NCBI RefSeq assembly: GCF_000196495.1
Contig: NC_011313.1
Location: 1 to 64,000 of the forward strand
Length of the DNA stretch: 64,000 bases
From: Aliivibrio salmonicida LFI1238
GTDB taxonomy: Bacteria; Pseudomonadota; Gammaproteobacteria; Enterobacterales; Vibrionaceae
Direction: 5' to 3'
Shown: positions 55,419 through 64,000 of the stretch, one piece after another
Layout of the letters: every line of letters starts with the position of its first letter
Numbering within the stretch: position 1 is the first letter of the stretch
Notes under the pieces: generated by a model
What the model was told of the DNA's origin: nothing
Databases searched by the model: none
The model's input: only the letters and a program-made list of their open reading frames with translations
Translations under genes and position numbers: made by a program

Positions 55419-57641
55419 TTGAACTTACTTGTTGAACGTAAAGAAAAGGATGTCTACATGCAGCTCAACCGAGCTGCATTTTGTGATCCATTTTCTTTTT
55501 TAGGTCCACAGTACCAATCTCAAGATATCGCTCTACGTGTTTGGTTGCCTGATGCAACGAACGTAAAAGTAAGAATTTCTGCAGATCTTGAGTACCCTTT
55601 AAGCCCTGAACCTCATTCTCGCAATTCCGGTGGTTTCTTTCTTTCTAGTCCTATTGATTTGACAGACAAGCATTATCAACTTGTTGTTGATTGGAGTGGA
55701 ACGGAACAGGTTATAGATGATCCATACCAGTATCATTCTATTGCCCCAACGGAAAGTAATGTCCATACACCAAAAGAAATGTATCACCATTTAGGTGCGC
55801 ATGTTTTTACTGTTGAGCGTGATGGTAAATTAATTAAAGGTGTGCGATATATTGTCTTTGCACCAAATTCATCTTCTGCAAGTGTCATTGGTGACTTTAA
55901 CCAATGGGATGGCCGTCGTCATCCTATGCAGCGTATTGATAATGGACTTTGGGCGCTATTTATTCCTGAGCATGCTGTCGGAACGAAATATAAATTTGAA
56001 CTAAAAGGACCGCATGGGGAAATTCTTCCTCATAAAATGGATCCTTTTGGTGCACATAACGAACAATATCCTTCATTTTCTTCTGTGGTTTATGATCAAT
56101 CAAGCTACAAGTGGCATGATACGAAATGGCAGAACCGTCCCGTAACAGCAAAGCAAAAAGAGGCGTTATCTTTTTATGAATTGCATATTGGGTCGTGGAA
56201 ACGAAATGAGAAAGGTGAATTTCTAACATATCGTGAACTCGCTGAAGAATTAATTCCCTACATCGTTGAAATGGGCTATACACACATAGAGTTAATGCCA
56301 GTTTCTGAGCATCCATTCTATGGTTCATGGGGTTATCAACCGATTGGTTTATTCTCACCAACAAGCCGCTTTGGTTCACCAGATGATTTTAAATTCTTTG
56401 TTGATGAATGTCATAAAGCCAGTGTCGGTGTGGTATTGGATTGGGTTCCTGCTCACTTTCCATCGGATTCTCATGGTTTAGCTAATTTTGATGGAACCTC
56501 ATTGTTTAACGATCCGGATCCGCGTCGTGGTTGGCATAATGATTGGCAGAGTTATATTTATAATTATGACCAATTGCATGTTCGTGAGTTTTTAGTCTCT
56601 AATGCCTTGTACTGGTTTGAGCATTTTCATATCGATGGTTTACGTGTTGATGCCGTTGCATCAATGCTCTATCTTGATTATTCACGTGAAGATGGTGAAT
56701 GGATCCCTAACTGGGATGGGGGTAATCATAATCATGGTGCCATTGCTCTGCTTAAATGGATGAATGAAGAAGTGTATTCTCATTTCCCTAATGCAATGAC
56801 GATAGCCGAAGAATCTACGGCGTATCCTGGGGTGTCAGCACCAACGTTTGATGGCGGTCTAGGCTTTGGATTTAAATGGAATATGGGTTGGATGCATGAC
56901 AGCTTAAATTACATTCAAGAAGATCCAATTCATCGTCGCTATCATCATGATACGATTACTTTTCCATTAGTGTATGCGTTCAGTGAGAATTTCATCTTAT
57001 CGTTGTCTCATGATGAAGTGGTGTATGGAAAAGGGTCTATTCTGGATAAAATGCCAGGTGATGAATGGCAGAAAACAGCGAATATGCGTGCGTACATGGG
57101 CTACATGTATGGACAACCAGGTAAGAAGCTGAACTTTATGGGAGCAGAGATTGCTCAAAGTGCAGAATGGGATCATGATGATCAATTACAATGGTTCTTA
57201 ACACAATTCGAGCGTCATTCTGGTATGCAGCATCTGGTTAAAGATTTGAATCAGTTATACCGTAATGAAAAAGCACTTTATATTAATGACTGTGAACCTT
57301 GTGGATTTGAATGGCGTTTACAAAATGACGCTGAGCAAAGTGTGTTAGCTCATGAGCGTTTAGGCGATAACGGTGAGCGTATATTGGTGATCAGTAACTT
57401 TACTCCAGCACCAAGAAATGACTTCCGTTTAGGAATGCCAGTTTCAGGTGAGTATGAACTGGTTTTAAATACGGATGCTGATTATTACGGTGGCAGCAGT
57501 TATGACGTCGTTAGTAATGTACAGACAGAGTCGGTGGAATCTCAAGGGCTAGCGCAGTCTTTAGTCGTAAACCTACCGCCATTATCTACGGTTTTCTATC
57601 GTTTAAAAGTAAGCGTGCGGGGAACTACACCTAACAAATAA
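55419..57641 (+). CDS. glgB: 1,4-alpha-glucan branching enzyme (3' end altered by IS66)
   Basis: A GH13 branching enzyme that introduces alpha-1,6 branches in glycogen. It has N-terminal CBM48-like domains (FCDPFSFLGPQY, FAPNSSSASVIGDFNQWDGRRHPM), then the barrel with ELHIGSWKR and HPFYGSWGYQP. The nucleophile aspartate is in DGLRVDAVASMLY (near 411), the acid glutamate in AEEST (near 464), and LSHDEVVYGKGS follows. The start is TTG 55419, eight bases after AGGAG; a GTG at 55410 or the ATG at 55458 are alternatives. IS66 copy D begins at 57609, so the last ten codons (VSVRGTTPNK) are IS-derived. The native protein should end at or near FYRLK, so only a few residues, if any, are lost and activity is likely kept. 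Confidence 0.94.
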   Translation: MNLLVERKEKDVYMQLNRAAFCDPFSFLGPQYQSQDIALRVWLPDATNVKVRISADLEYPLSPEPHSRNSGGFFLSSPIDLTDKHYQLVVDWSGTEQVIDDPYQYHSIAPTESNVHTPKEMYHHLGAHVFTVERDGKLIKGVRYIVFAPNSSSASVIGDFNQWDGRRHPMQRIDNGLWALFIPEHAVGTKYKFELKGPHGEILPHKMDPFGAHNEQYPSFSSVVYDQSSYKWHDTKWQNRPVTAKQKEALSFYELHIGSWKRNEKGEFLTYRELAEELIPYIVEMGYTHIELMPVSEHPFYGSWGYQPIGLFSPTSRFGSPDDFKFFVDECHKASVGVVLDWVPAHFPSDSHGLANFDGTSLFNDPDPRRGWHNDWQSYIYNYDQLHVREFLVSNALYWFEHFHIDGLRVDAVASMLYLDYSREDGEWIPNWDGGNHNHGAIALLKWMNEEVYSHFPNAMTIAEESTAYPGVSAPTFDGGLGFGFKWNMGWMHDSLNYIQEDPIHRRYHHDTITFPLVYAFSENFILSLSHDEVVYGKGSILDKMPGDEWQKTANMRAYMGYMYGQPGKKLNFMGAEIAQSAEWDHDDQLQWFLTQFERHSGMQHLVKDLNQLYRNEKALYINDCEPCGFEWRLQNDAEQSVLAHERLGDNGERILVISNFTPAPRNDFRLGMPVSGEYELVLNTDADYYGGSSYDVVSNVQTESVESQGLAQSLVVNLPPLSTVFYRLKVSVRGTTPNK

Positions 57642-57690
57642 AATTCATTATGCGTATCTTACGATCTTTCATTTAACGAGAACGTAATTA

Positions 57691-58691
57691 ACCTGAATTC
57701 TGGATAAAACATGCTTTAAGCGAGGATTAGTTCAAATTCACATTCTGATAGCTTAATTCGTGGCTTTTGTTTTTTTAAACAATAAGCCACAACGCCTGAA
57801 ATTACATTTAGCATGAAACCAGTCACGCTACGATGACGGCTATGTTCAATTTGAGAGATATTCTTCAATTGGTCATTTATCGTTTCGATAATGTATCTCT
57901 TTGATAACATAGCCTTATCAAAAGCACTTATCTCTTTTGCTTTCATGTTTTTTCGCGAGGTAGTCACTAAATCGACATCAGAGTTCTTTAAGCTCTCACT
58001 CAACTTTTTACCTATGTACCCTTTATCAGCGTACAATTTCCCCGAGAGTTCTTTGCATAAATCAGGTACAGGAGTCCTATCATTTACATTGCCAGCTGTG
58101 ATTTTCAGCGAAATAATTTCTCCAAGATGGTTAATCAATAAATGAAGTTTGAAGCCGAAAAACCATCCCATGGTACCTTTTCCTCTTTTCGCAACACCAT
58201 CAAAGACTTTATGGCGAGGAATTCGAATGTTATGGCATACTTTAAGACTCGTGGAGTCAACAAAAGCAATGCCAGTCGGCTTACCTTTGATAGATTGAAA
58301 ATAGGCACACATTGGGGCGATTAGGCTAGGCATTTTGCTCACAAATCGAGTGTAGCTAAGTAAATTTGGAAAGTATCCTTTCCAATATTGATGAACTAAC
58401 CCGATATAGAAGTTCTTGAAATCTCTATGATTTGATTGATGAAAAGCGATGACAATAGTCATACATTCACTAGTAGACATTACTGACTGACGTTTTCTTT
58501 TTCTCTCACTAGCCTCAACAAGGTATTTTTCCCATTGAGATAAGAATTGATAACAAAAATCATCGACATCACAAAATATATCAACTAATTTATTCATCTT
58601 GCCCACCTTTTAAAATACGTTCAAATAATTCTTGGTCGAAAGATCTGATCGTTAGGTGGGCAATTAGTTCAGCCTTATCCAGAATTCAGGT
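57691..58691 (-). mobile_element. IS982-family element, copy 2
   Basis: A 1001-bp element with the same ends as copy 1, in opposite orientation to its host IS66. It is flanked by the 6-bp target duplication TAATTA (57685-57690 and 58692-58697, the latter reaching the A of the tnpA ATG). It inserted into the leader of tnpA and separates tnpA from the IS66 left end and its promoter. Confidence 0.95.
57716..58597 (-). CDS. IS982-family transposase
   Basis: An intact 293-residue DDE transposase, the same protein as in copy 1 (VDSTSLKV, YADKGYIGK and IETINDQLKN catalytic motifs). The start at 58597 follows the same AAAGGTGG ribosome site. Two identical copies point to recent movement. Confidence 0.93.
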   Translation of the reverse strand: MNKLVDIFCDVDDFCYQFLSQWEKYLVEASERKRKRQSVMSTSECMTIVIAFHQSNHRDFKNFYIGLVHQYWKGYFPNLLSYTRFVSKMPSLIAPMCAYFQSIKGKPTGIAFVDSTSLKVCHNIRIPRHKVFDGVAKRGKGTMGWFFGFKLHLLINHLGEIISLKITAGNVNDRTPVPDLCKELSGKLYADKGYIGKKLSESLKNSDVDLVTTSRKNMKAKEISAFDKAMLSKRYIIETINDQLKNISQIEHSRHRSVTGFMLNVISGVVAYCLKKQKPRIKLSECEFELILA

Positions 58692-58696
58692 TAATT

Positions 58697-59011
58697 ATGC
58701 AAAAAGATAAAAAGAGAACACCAGAGCAATGGCACGCTCTATTTGAATCTCAGCAATCTAGCAAGTTTAGTGCCGCTGAATTTTGTCGTAACCATAATAT
58801 TCTGCCAAAGACATTTAGTGCACGTAAAGCACGATGGAAACAAAAGATTAACGCTTCTACTTTCTTGAAAGTAGAAGCGTTAACATCAACTATCATCGCC
58901 ACTCCACAATTACCAGATATTCAACTTTCTATCGGAAAATTGCGATTAACATTGCCAGCTAATACTGAACCTCACTGGATAGGACTCTTATTAAAAGGGT
59001 ATCAATCATGA
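58697..59011 (+). CDS. tnpA: IS66 TnpA (copy D)
   Basis: An intact 104-residue OrfA-type protein with one substitution compared with the other copies (Phe for Leu in SSKFSAAEF). The start codon lies only five bases after the end of IS982, so the native leader and ribosome site are displaced. It carries the 36-nt palindrome (58849-58884). Confidence 0.92.
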   Translation: MQKDKKRTPEQWHALFESQQSSKFSAAEFCRNHNILPKTFSARKARWKQKINASTFLKVEALTSTIIATPQLPDIQLSIGKLRLTLPANTEPHWIGLLLKGYQS

Positions 59012-59355
59012 ATGTATTTACTGATGTTTCCACCATTTATCTTCATCGTGATTTTGTCGATTTTCGCAAGGCCATTAATGGCCTTGTCGTGATTGTTGAG
59101 CAAGAAATGCAACTATCACCGTTTAGTGATGCTCTATTTATATTTTGCAATAAGCCTCGTGATAAACTCAAAATATTGTATTGGGATAAAACAGGATTCG
59201 CTTTATGGTACAAGCGATTAGATGAAGACCGCTTCAAATGGCCACGAAATATAAATAACGATACGTTAGCATTATCAGAGCAGCAACTGACACTGCTATT
59301 ACAAGGTTTTGATATCTTAGGACATCAACCGGTACATTATCAAACAACCCTTTAA
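59008..59355 (+). CDS. tnpB: IS66 TnpB (copy D)
   Basis: An intact 115-residue OrfB-type accessory protein, overlapping the tnpA stop codon (ATGA). The following tnpC is truncated, so this element cannot make its own transposase. Confidence 0.94.
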   Translation: MNVFTDVSTIYLHRDFVDFRKAINGLVVIVEQEMQLSPFSDALFIFCNKPRDKLKILYWDKTGFALWYKRLDEDRFKWPRNINNDTLALSEQQLTLLLQGFDILGHQPVHYQTTL

Positions 59356-59426
59356 ATAGTTGATTCTCAGTCAAGAATAGGAGGCAACCGATTGATTACC
59401 TGTATTATCGTTATATAGTCATCTAC

Positions 59427-59840
59427 ATGACTGATAAAATAAAACCACTTCCTGATACCATTGACGAGCTGAAAGCACTTGTGCTTCAGCTTGAAAATAA
59501 ATATAACCGTCTTCTAGAGCAATTTCGGCTGGCTCAACATCAGCGCTTTGGTAAAAGCAGTGAATCTGACTCGACTCAATTTGATTTATTCAATGAAACA
59601 GAAGAAGAAATCATCATTGAAAATGATGACACACAAACGATTACCTACACTCGTCAAAAGCCAAAACGCCAACGCTTACCTGAAGACTTACCGCGTACTG
59701 TTATTATCCACGACATAAAAGATAAAACTTGTAAGTGTTGCGGTCTAGAGATGCATGCGATGGGTAAAGACATCAGTGAAAAGTTGGAATTTGTACCAGC
59801 TAAAGTGGAAGTTATTCAACATGTTCGTCCTGAACAATAG
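59427..59840 (+). pseudogene. tnpC: IS66 tnpC, 5' part only (copy D)
   Basis: The first 135 codons match intact TnpC up to EVIQHVRP, then two codons (EQ) and a stop come from the GAAC/IS91 junction. Only the coiled coil and the first CxxC motif remain; the DDE catalytic domain is absent. Confidence 0.95.
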
Positions 59841-60896
59841 GCGCCTACGGCGCAAATCAAAAGGACTCAACCTCTTCCATTGTTGCCAATAAATCGTTTA
59901 TCCTATCGCCATGCACGCATATAAACCCCTGAAACAATTATTTAATAGTCAAAATAACTGGCTTAAATTTCTTCATAATAACAAAGCTAACCTAAGAGCG
60001 GTCGTGATTGAAAATGTCACAAAGATGCTGTCCTGTGGGACAGCGGCTTTTGGCTCTCGCGAATATCATTGTTGCAACCCTGACTGTACCCATATCAAAT
60101 ATATTCACCAAACCTGTAAATCTCGAGCGTGCAGTAGCTGTGGCATGAAAGCCACAGAGCGATGGATACAAAAGCAACAACATGTCTTCCCTGAATGCGA
60201 ATATCAACACATCACCTTTACCCTTCCAAACACGCTATGGCCTATCTTTCGTCATAACCGTTGGCTGTTAAATAAATTATTCAAATGTGCTGCAAACATT
60301 CTGCTGGGATGGGCAAAAGATAAAGGAATAGATGTCGGTATCTTTTGTGCTCTTCATACTTACGGTCGAAAACTGAATTGGAATACGCACTTACATTTAT
60401 CGGTCACTCGTGGGGGAATTTGTGAACGTACCGGTTTATGGAAACCCATTTACTTCCAAATGAAAACGACAGAGCCTTGTTGGAGAGCGGCTATCGTCAG
60501 TTTATTGGGTAAGGCTTATTATGAGCTTGATTTATCAAGCGAAGAATGCCCCTATATCCGTAATAAAACGGATTGGTCACGCTTTTTAAGCAGTCAATAT
60601 AATCGTCGTTGGAAGCTTCATTTTGCTAAAAAGACAAATAATGTAAAACCGACGATGAACTATCTTGGTCGGTATTTAAAACGGCCCCCGATTTCAGCGT
60701 CACGTTTAAGTCATTACGCCAAAGGCGGAATGATAACGTTTAATTATTTAGACCATCGAACAGGAACAACAGACAGCCTAACATTATCACCAGAAGAGAT
60801 GATAAGACGGATAGTAGAGCACTATCCTGATAAACATTTCAAGATGATCCGATACTACGGTTTTTTATCAATGCGTCGTCGTGGAGAAGCTCTGCC
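59836..60896 (+). mobile_element. IS91-family element, copy 3 (3'-truncated)
   Basis: It starts with AATAGGCGCC after GAAC (59832-59835) and runs 1061 bp to GCTCTGCC, where IS66 copy E begins. Length and content equal copy 2 up to the same insertion point. The remainder of the IS91 is not found after IS66 E. Confidence 0.93.
59911..60896 (+). pseudogene. IS91-family transposase, truncated by IS66 (copy 3)
   Basis: The first 328 codons of the 397-codon transposase, identical in protein sequence to the copy 2 fragment, ending GEALP with a stop from the IS66 end. It keeps the zinc-binding cysteines, the HLH motif and the YLGRYLKRPP segment, but lacks the C-terminal 69 residues, which are not present anywhere nearby. 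Confidence 0.93.
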
Positions 60897-60912
60897 GTAA
60901 GCGTGCGGGGAA

Positions 60913-62400
60913 CTACACCTTGTCTTTTACATTCCAAGGTAAAAGTGAATCGATATCTGGCGATCCAACACATAAACGATCTAGACAATACCTAATATAA
61001 TCGTAAGGGATTAATCCGTTTGCCTTTGCTGTTTCTACAATGCTGTAAAGCATTGCACTTGAATCTGCACCAGCCGTTGAACCCGAAAATAACCAGTTTT
61101 TCCGGCCGATAACAAACGGTTTAACCGCTCGCTCTGCTCGATTGTTATCAATAGATAACAATCCATCATCAATATAACGAACTAATTTATCCCATTGATT
61201 TAATGTATAGCTAATCGCCTCACCTAATTTTGTTTTAGGTGATACTCGACTAACTGCGCTATCAAGCCAATCACGGAGCTCTTTAAGTAAATCGCGGGCT
61301 TCTGTCTGCCTAGCAACATACTTGGCTTCAGGGGAAGCCTCTTTTAATAACGATTCGATCCGGTATAGCTTTTGGATTTTACTCAATACCCAATCTGCAC
61401 TCCCTGTTTTCCCTTTTACTTGAACACGTTGAGCCTCAATAAATCGTCGACGTGCGTGTGCCCAACAGCCAACTAAAATCGCTTCAGTTTGTTCATAACC
61501 TTGGTAACCATCGGTATGTAAATACCCGTTATAACCTTTTAAAAAGTTAACTGGATGGTAGCCATGCCTGCTAGATTGATAATCATAAAGTACAATTCCA
61601 GGCAAAACACCAGAGCCTGGAGAATCATAGCCAGAGCAGTAGACCCACATATAACATTTTGCTTTTTCAACATCCAACACATTTACCGTTGTTTCATCAC
61701 AATGCAGAGTGGGTTGTTCAAGCAAAATACGATGTAACTCGTTATTAAGAGGGGTAAATAGTACCGAGCATTTTATTAACCAATCCGCCATCGTTCGCCG
61801 TCCAATAATGATACCCCATTGCTGAAATAACGTTTCTTGACGATAAAGTGGAAGACTGTATTGAAATTTAGCCGTAATAATTTGAGCAAGTAAACTTGCG
61901 GTCGCAATCCCTTTAGGGATTGGTGACGCTGGCATTGGGGCTTGTTTAATGTCTACTGAAGTATTGTTTTTTTCACAATTTCGGCAAGCATATTTAGGAC
62001 GAACATGTTGAATAACTTCCACTTTAGCTGGTACAAATTCCAACTTTTCACTGATGTCTTTACCCATCGCATGCATCTCTAGACCGCAACACTTACAAGT
62101 TTTATCTTTTATGTCGTGGATAATAACAGTACGCGGTAAGTCTTCAGGTAAGCGTTGGCGTTTTGGCTTTTGACGAGTGTAGGTAATCGTTTGTGTGTCA
62201 TCATTTTCAATGATGATTTCTTCTTCTGTTTCATTGAATAAATCAAATTGAGTCGAGTCAGATTCACTGCTTTTACCAAAGCGCTGATGTTGAGCCAGCC
62301 GAAATTGCTCTAGAAGACGGTTATATTTATTTTCAAGCTGAAGCACAAGTGCTTTCAGCTCGTCAATGGTATCAGGAAGTGGTTTTATTTTATCAGTCAT
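60913..62400 (-). CDS. tnpC: IS66 TnpC transposase (copy E)
   Basis: An intact 495-residue DDE transposase with the same protein sequence as copy C. All zinc and catalytic motifs are present, so it could support transposition of damaged copies in trans. Confidence 0.96.
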   Translation of the reverse strand: MTDKIKPLPDTIDELKALVLQLENKYNRLLEQFRLAQHQRFGKSSESDSTQFDLFNETEEEIIIENDDTQTITYTRQKPKRQRLPEDLPRTVIIHDIKDKTCKCCGLEMHAMGKDISEKLEFVPAKVEVIQHVRPKYACRNCEKNNTSVDIKQAPMPASPIPKGIATASLLAQIITAKFQYSLPLYRQETLFQQWGIIIGRRTMADWLIKCSVLFTPLNNELHRILLEQPTLHCDETTVNVLDVEKAKCYMWVYCSGYDSPGSGVLPGIVLYDYQSSRHGYHPVNFLKGYNGYLHTDGYQGYEQTEAILVGCWAHARRRFIEAQRVQVKGKTGSADWVLSKIQKLYRIESLLKEASPEAKYVARQTEARDLLKELRDWLDSAVSRVSPKTKLGEAISYTLNQWDKLVRYIDDGLLSIDNNRAERAVKPFVIGRKNWLFSGSTAGADSSAMLYSIVETAKANGLIPYDYIRYCLDRLCVGSPDIDSLLPWNVKDKV

Positions 62401-62471
62401 GTAGATGACTATATAACGATAATACAGGTAATCAATCGGTTGCCTCCTATTCTTGACTGAGAATCAACTAT

Positions 62472-62819
62472 TTAAAGGGTTGTTTGATAATGTACCGGTT
62501 GATGTCCTAAGATATCAAAACCTTGTAATAGCAGTGTCAGTTGCTGCTCTGATAATGCTAACGTATCGTTATTTATATTTCGTGGCCATTTGAAGCGGTC
62601 TTCATCTAATCGCTTGTACCATAAAGCGAATCCTGTTTTATCCCAATACAATATTTTGAGTTTATCACGAGGCTTATTGCAAAATATAAATAGAGCATCA
62701 CTAAACGGTGATAGTTGCATTTCTTGCTCAACAATCACGACAAGGCCATTAATGGCCTTGCGAAAATCGACAAAATCACGATGAAGATAAATGGTGGAAA
62801 CATCAGTAAATACATTCAT
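62472..62819 (-). CDS. tnpB: IS66 TnpB (copy E)
   Basis: An intact 115-residue OrfB-type accessory protein, overlapping tnpA by the ATGA stop/start and lying 71 bp upstream of tnpC. Confidence 0.95.
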   Translation of the reverse strand: MNVFTDVSTIYLHRDFVDFRKAINGLVVIVEQEMQLSPFSDALFIFCNKPRDKLKILYWDKTGFALWYKRLDEDRFKWPRNINNDTLALSEQQLTLLLQGFDILGHQPVHYQTTL

Positions 62820-63130
62820 GATTGATACCCTTTTAATAAGAGTCCTATCCAGTGAGGTTCAGTATTAGCTGGCAATGTTAATCGCAATTTTCCGATAGAA
62901 AGTTGAATATCTGGTAATTGTGGAGTGGCGATGATAGTTGATGTTAACGCTTCTACTTTCAAGAAAGTAGAAGCGTTAATCTTTTGTTTCCATCGTGCTT
63001 TACGTGCACTAAATGTCTTTGGCAGAATATTATGGTTACGACAAAATTCAGCGGCACTAAGCTTGCTAGATTGCTGAGATTCAAATAGAGCGTGCCATTG
63101 CTCTGGTGTTCTCTTTTTATCTTTTTGCAT
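62816..63130 (-). CDS. tnpA: IS66 TnpA (copy E)
   Basis: An intact 104-residue OrfA-type accessory protein, same sequence as copy C, with the 36-nt palindrome at 62947-62982. Confidence 0.94.
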   Translation of the reverse strand: MQKDKKRTPEQWHALFESQQSSKLSAAEFCRNHNILPKTFSARKARWKQKINASTFLKVEALTSTIIATPQLPDIQLSIGKLRLTLPANTEPHWIGLLLKGYQS

Positions 63131-63211
63131 AATTACGTTCTCGTTAAATGAAAGATCGTAAGATACGCATAATGAATTTTATTTGTTAGGTGTAGTTCCC
63201 CGCACGCTTAC

Positions 63212-63469
63212 GCTGGTATGGCAATGAATGCGGTAAGTAAATTTACCTCGGCAGGATTAATCAACCCAATAATAAATCCATTGTGGAACAGTACAGCATT
63301 ACTTGATCATCACACTAATTGGTTCGGTCTTTTCGTTCATGTCATTTTTGGTTATACCGAAAAACCAAGTTTAGCTCAGTTAATTACTTACCTTGCCACA
63401 TTGAGTATCTTGTTTATCTTAACTAAGAAGCAAACACAAAAATTAACTCAAAAAACGACAACAAGTTAA
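63212..63469 (+). pseudogene. FTR1-family iron permease, C-terminal part only
   Basis: The last 85 codons of an FTR1/EfeU-type high-affinity iron permease remain. The fragment reads AGMAMNAVSKFTSAGLINPIINPLWNSTALLDHH...FGLFVHVIFGYTEKPSLAQLITYLATLSILFILTKK and ends in a polar tail. It corresponds to the end of helix 6, the extracytoplasmic loop and helix 7 of the family. The E-x-x-E iron-transport motifs lie in the missing N-terminal part. The break is at the right end of IS66 copy E, and the 5' part is not in the window. An ATG at 63218 could start an 83-residue stub, with no transport function expected. Confidence 0.82.
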
Positions 63470-63494
63470 TCGATATTGACATTATAATCTTAAA

Positions 63495-63524
63495 AAACGG
63501 CACCTCTATAAAGAAGTGCCGTTT
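63495..63524. terminator. Bidirectional terminator
   Basis: AAACGGCAC-12 nt-GTGCCGTTT forms a perfect 9-bp stem with an A run on the left, giving a U run for minus-strand transcripts. It lies between the converging FTR1 fragment and the hexosaminidase gene. Confidence 0.8.
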
Positions 63525-63563
63525 GATTATTTAATGACTGTTTCTAATGTATTTCTAACTTAA

Positions 63564-64000
63564 TTATTTAACGCTAGTTACTCGGCTAACACGCTCGCCA
63601 GTAAATGATGCTGAACGAATTTGAACATCACCAGTTACTTTTGGTTTGTTCGCATTGTCATATGCAGCCCATGTTTTACCGCCATCTACAGAGTATTGTA
63701 GCGTTACACCTGGGAATGAAATGTTCATGCTTAGCTCGCCGTTTGCAATTTCTGCACCTGGGATTGGTAGACGATAATCAATACCCGCTCTTTCAAGCTT
63801 CGCTAATTCACGTTGACCCATAGTGTTTGCAAAGTTCGTCCAATCAGCAAGCTGTGCTTTCTTGTTCACTAGGTTTGTATCTAGAGAGTATTTAACACCT
63901 GCTTTGTATTCATTTTCCCAAGACGCTTCATGCCATGCACGCTCTGCTGCTGCAATGACACGTGGGAATACCATGTACTCATATTGCTCATCAGTACGTA
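63564..64000 (-). CDS. GH20 beta-N-acetylhexosaminidase (chitobiase), C-terminal part, runs off window
   Basis: The visible 144 codons are the 3' end of a gene that continues past position 64000. They contain RTDEQYEYMVFPRVIAAAERAWHEASWE, the end of the GH20 barrel (the FPR...AERAW block is conserved in hexosaminidases). A C-terminal chitobiase-type beta domain follows (PIPGAEIANGELSMNISFPGVTLQYSVDGGKTWAAYDN...GDVQIRSASFTGERVSRVTSVK). The enzyme splits chitobiose and other GlcNAc oligomers, usually in the periplasm or outer membrane of vibrios, as part of chitin use. The catalytic D-E pair lies outside the window, so activity cannot be judged. Confidence 0.9.
   Translation of the reverse strand, partial: RTDEQYEYMVFPRVIAAAERAWHEASWENEYKAGVKYSLDTNLVNKKAQLADWTNFANTMGQRELAKLERAGIDYRLPIPGAEIANGELSMNISFPGVTLQYSVDGGKTWAAYDNANKPKVTGDVQIRSASFTGERVSRVTSVK

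Larger units (their letters stand above)
57609..59831 (+). mobile_element. IS66-family element, copy D (right-truncated, contains IS982)
   Basis: The left end lies at the 3' end of glgB (flank gtttaaaa). It carries IS982 copy 2 just before tnpA, then intact tnpA and tnpB and the first 135 codons of tnpC. The IS66 sequence stops at 59831, after GTTCGTCCT, where GAAC and IS91 copy 3 follow. The uninterrupted IS66 has AAATATG at that point and no GAAC, so this junction is not a simple IS91 insertion. Confidence 0.93.
60897..63211 (-). mobile_element. IS66-family element, copy E
   Basis: A full-length 2315-bp IS66 with three open genes. The left flank is GCTCTGCC, as for copy C, but the right flank is gctggtat, part of an FTR1 permease gene. 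The flanks do not match, so the element is a hybrid: its left side comes from the IS91-IS66 unit and its right side from an IS66 once inserted in FTR1. Confidence 0.96.

Overview
The window looks like the replication-origin end of the second chromosome of an AT-rich Vibrionaceae species. The best fit is Aliivibrio, most likely A. salmonicida. Reasons: a complete RctB initiator with iterons, a DnaA box, an ATCA-rich unwinding region and a parS2-type centromere (1-3069); a maltose/glycogen block in the order known from chromosome 2 of other vibrios; and many insertion sequences and decayed genes. The species name is an inference from family knowledge and was not checked by database search.

Layout. 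1-3260: oriCII and rctB. 3426-7296: a RidA-family gene, a frameshifted S33 peptidase pseudogene, a DUF4832 lipoprotein gene with an internal stop, and the 3' part of a cytochrome b561 gene. 7297-10618: an IS66-family element with an IS982-family element inside it. 10763-16461: a DUF342 protein, a RecQ-like helicase, arfB, yibL and rlmF. 16639-19873: an RND efflux operon whose permease gene is cut by an IS91-family element. 19884-31093: a TolC/OmpA-type lipoprotein operon divergent from an 8.7-kb gene for a LapA-like RTX adhesin with eleven 339-bp repeats. 31164-37760: pdxH, IS66 remnants, tRNA-Ser(UGA), a retropepsin-like protease, a TerC-family gene under a yybP-ykoY-type manganese riboswitch, and a Sel1-repeat protein. 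37795-46502: a second RND operon, divergent from its TetR-type regulator, with its permease gene interrupted by IS91, itself interrupted by IS66. 46584-57608: a DUF368 (C55-P transporter) gene, malT, and the malP-malQ-glgB operon. 57609-63211: a block made only of IS sequence (IS66 carrying IS982, then IS91, then IS66). 63212-64000: the 3' part of an FTR1 iron permease gene and the 3' part of a GH20 hexosaminidase gene.

How it works together. The left end replicates and partitions chromosome 2. malT, malP, malQ and glgB form a maltodextrin/glycogen module. The adhesin, its TolC-type outer-membrane channel and an OmpA-like lipoprotein look like a type I secreted, LapG-releasable surface adhesin system; the ABC transporter and membrane fusion subunits are not in the window. 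Both RND pumps have lost an intact permease to IS91.

The strongest structural story is IS-driven genome decay. Six IS66 copies or fragments, two IS982 copies and three IS91 copies are nested in each other. Only one IS66 copy keeps its 8-bp target duplication. A 3380-bp IS91-IS66 unit occurs twice, at 40074-43453 and 59832-63211, which suggests recombination between copies. I found no CRISPR array and no clear candidate for a wholly new defence or biosynthetic system.
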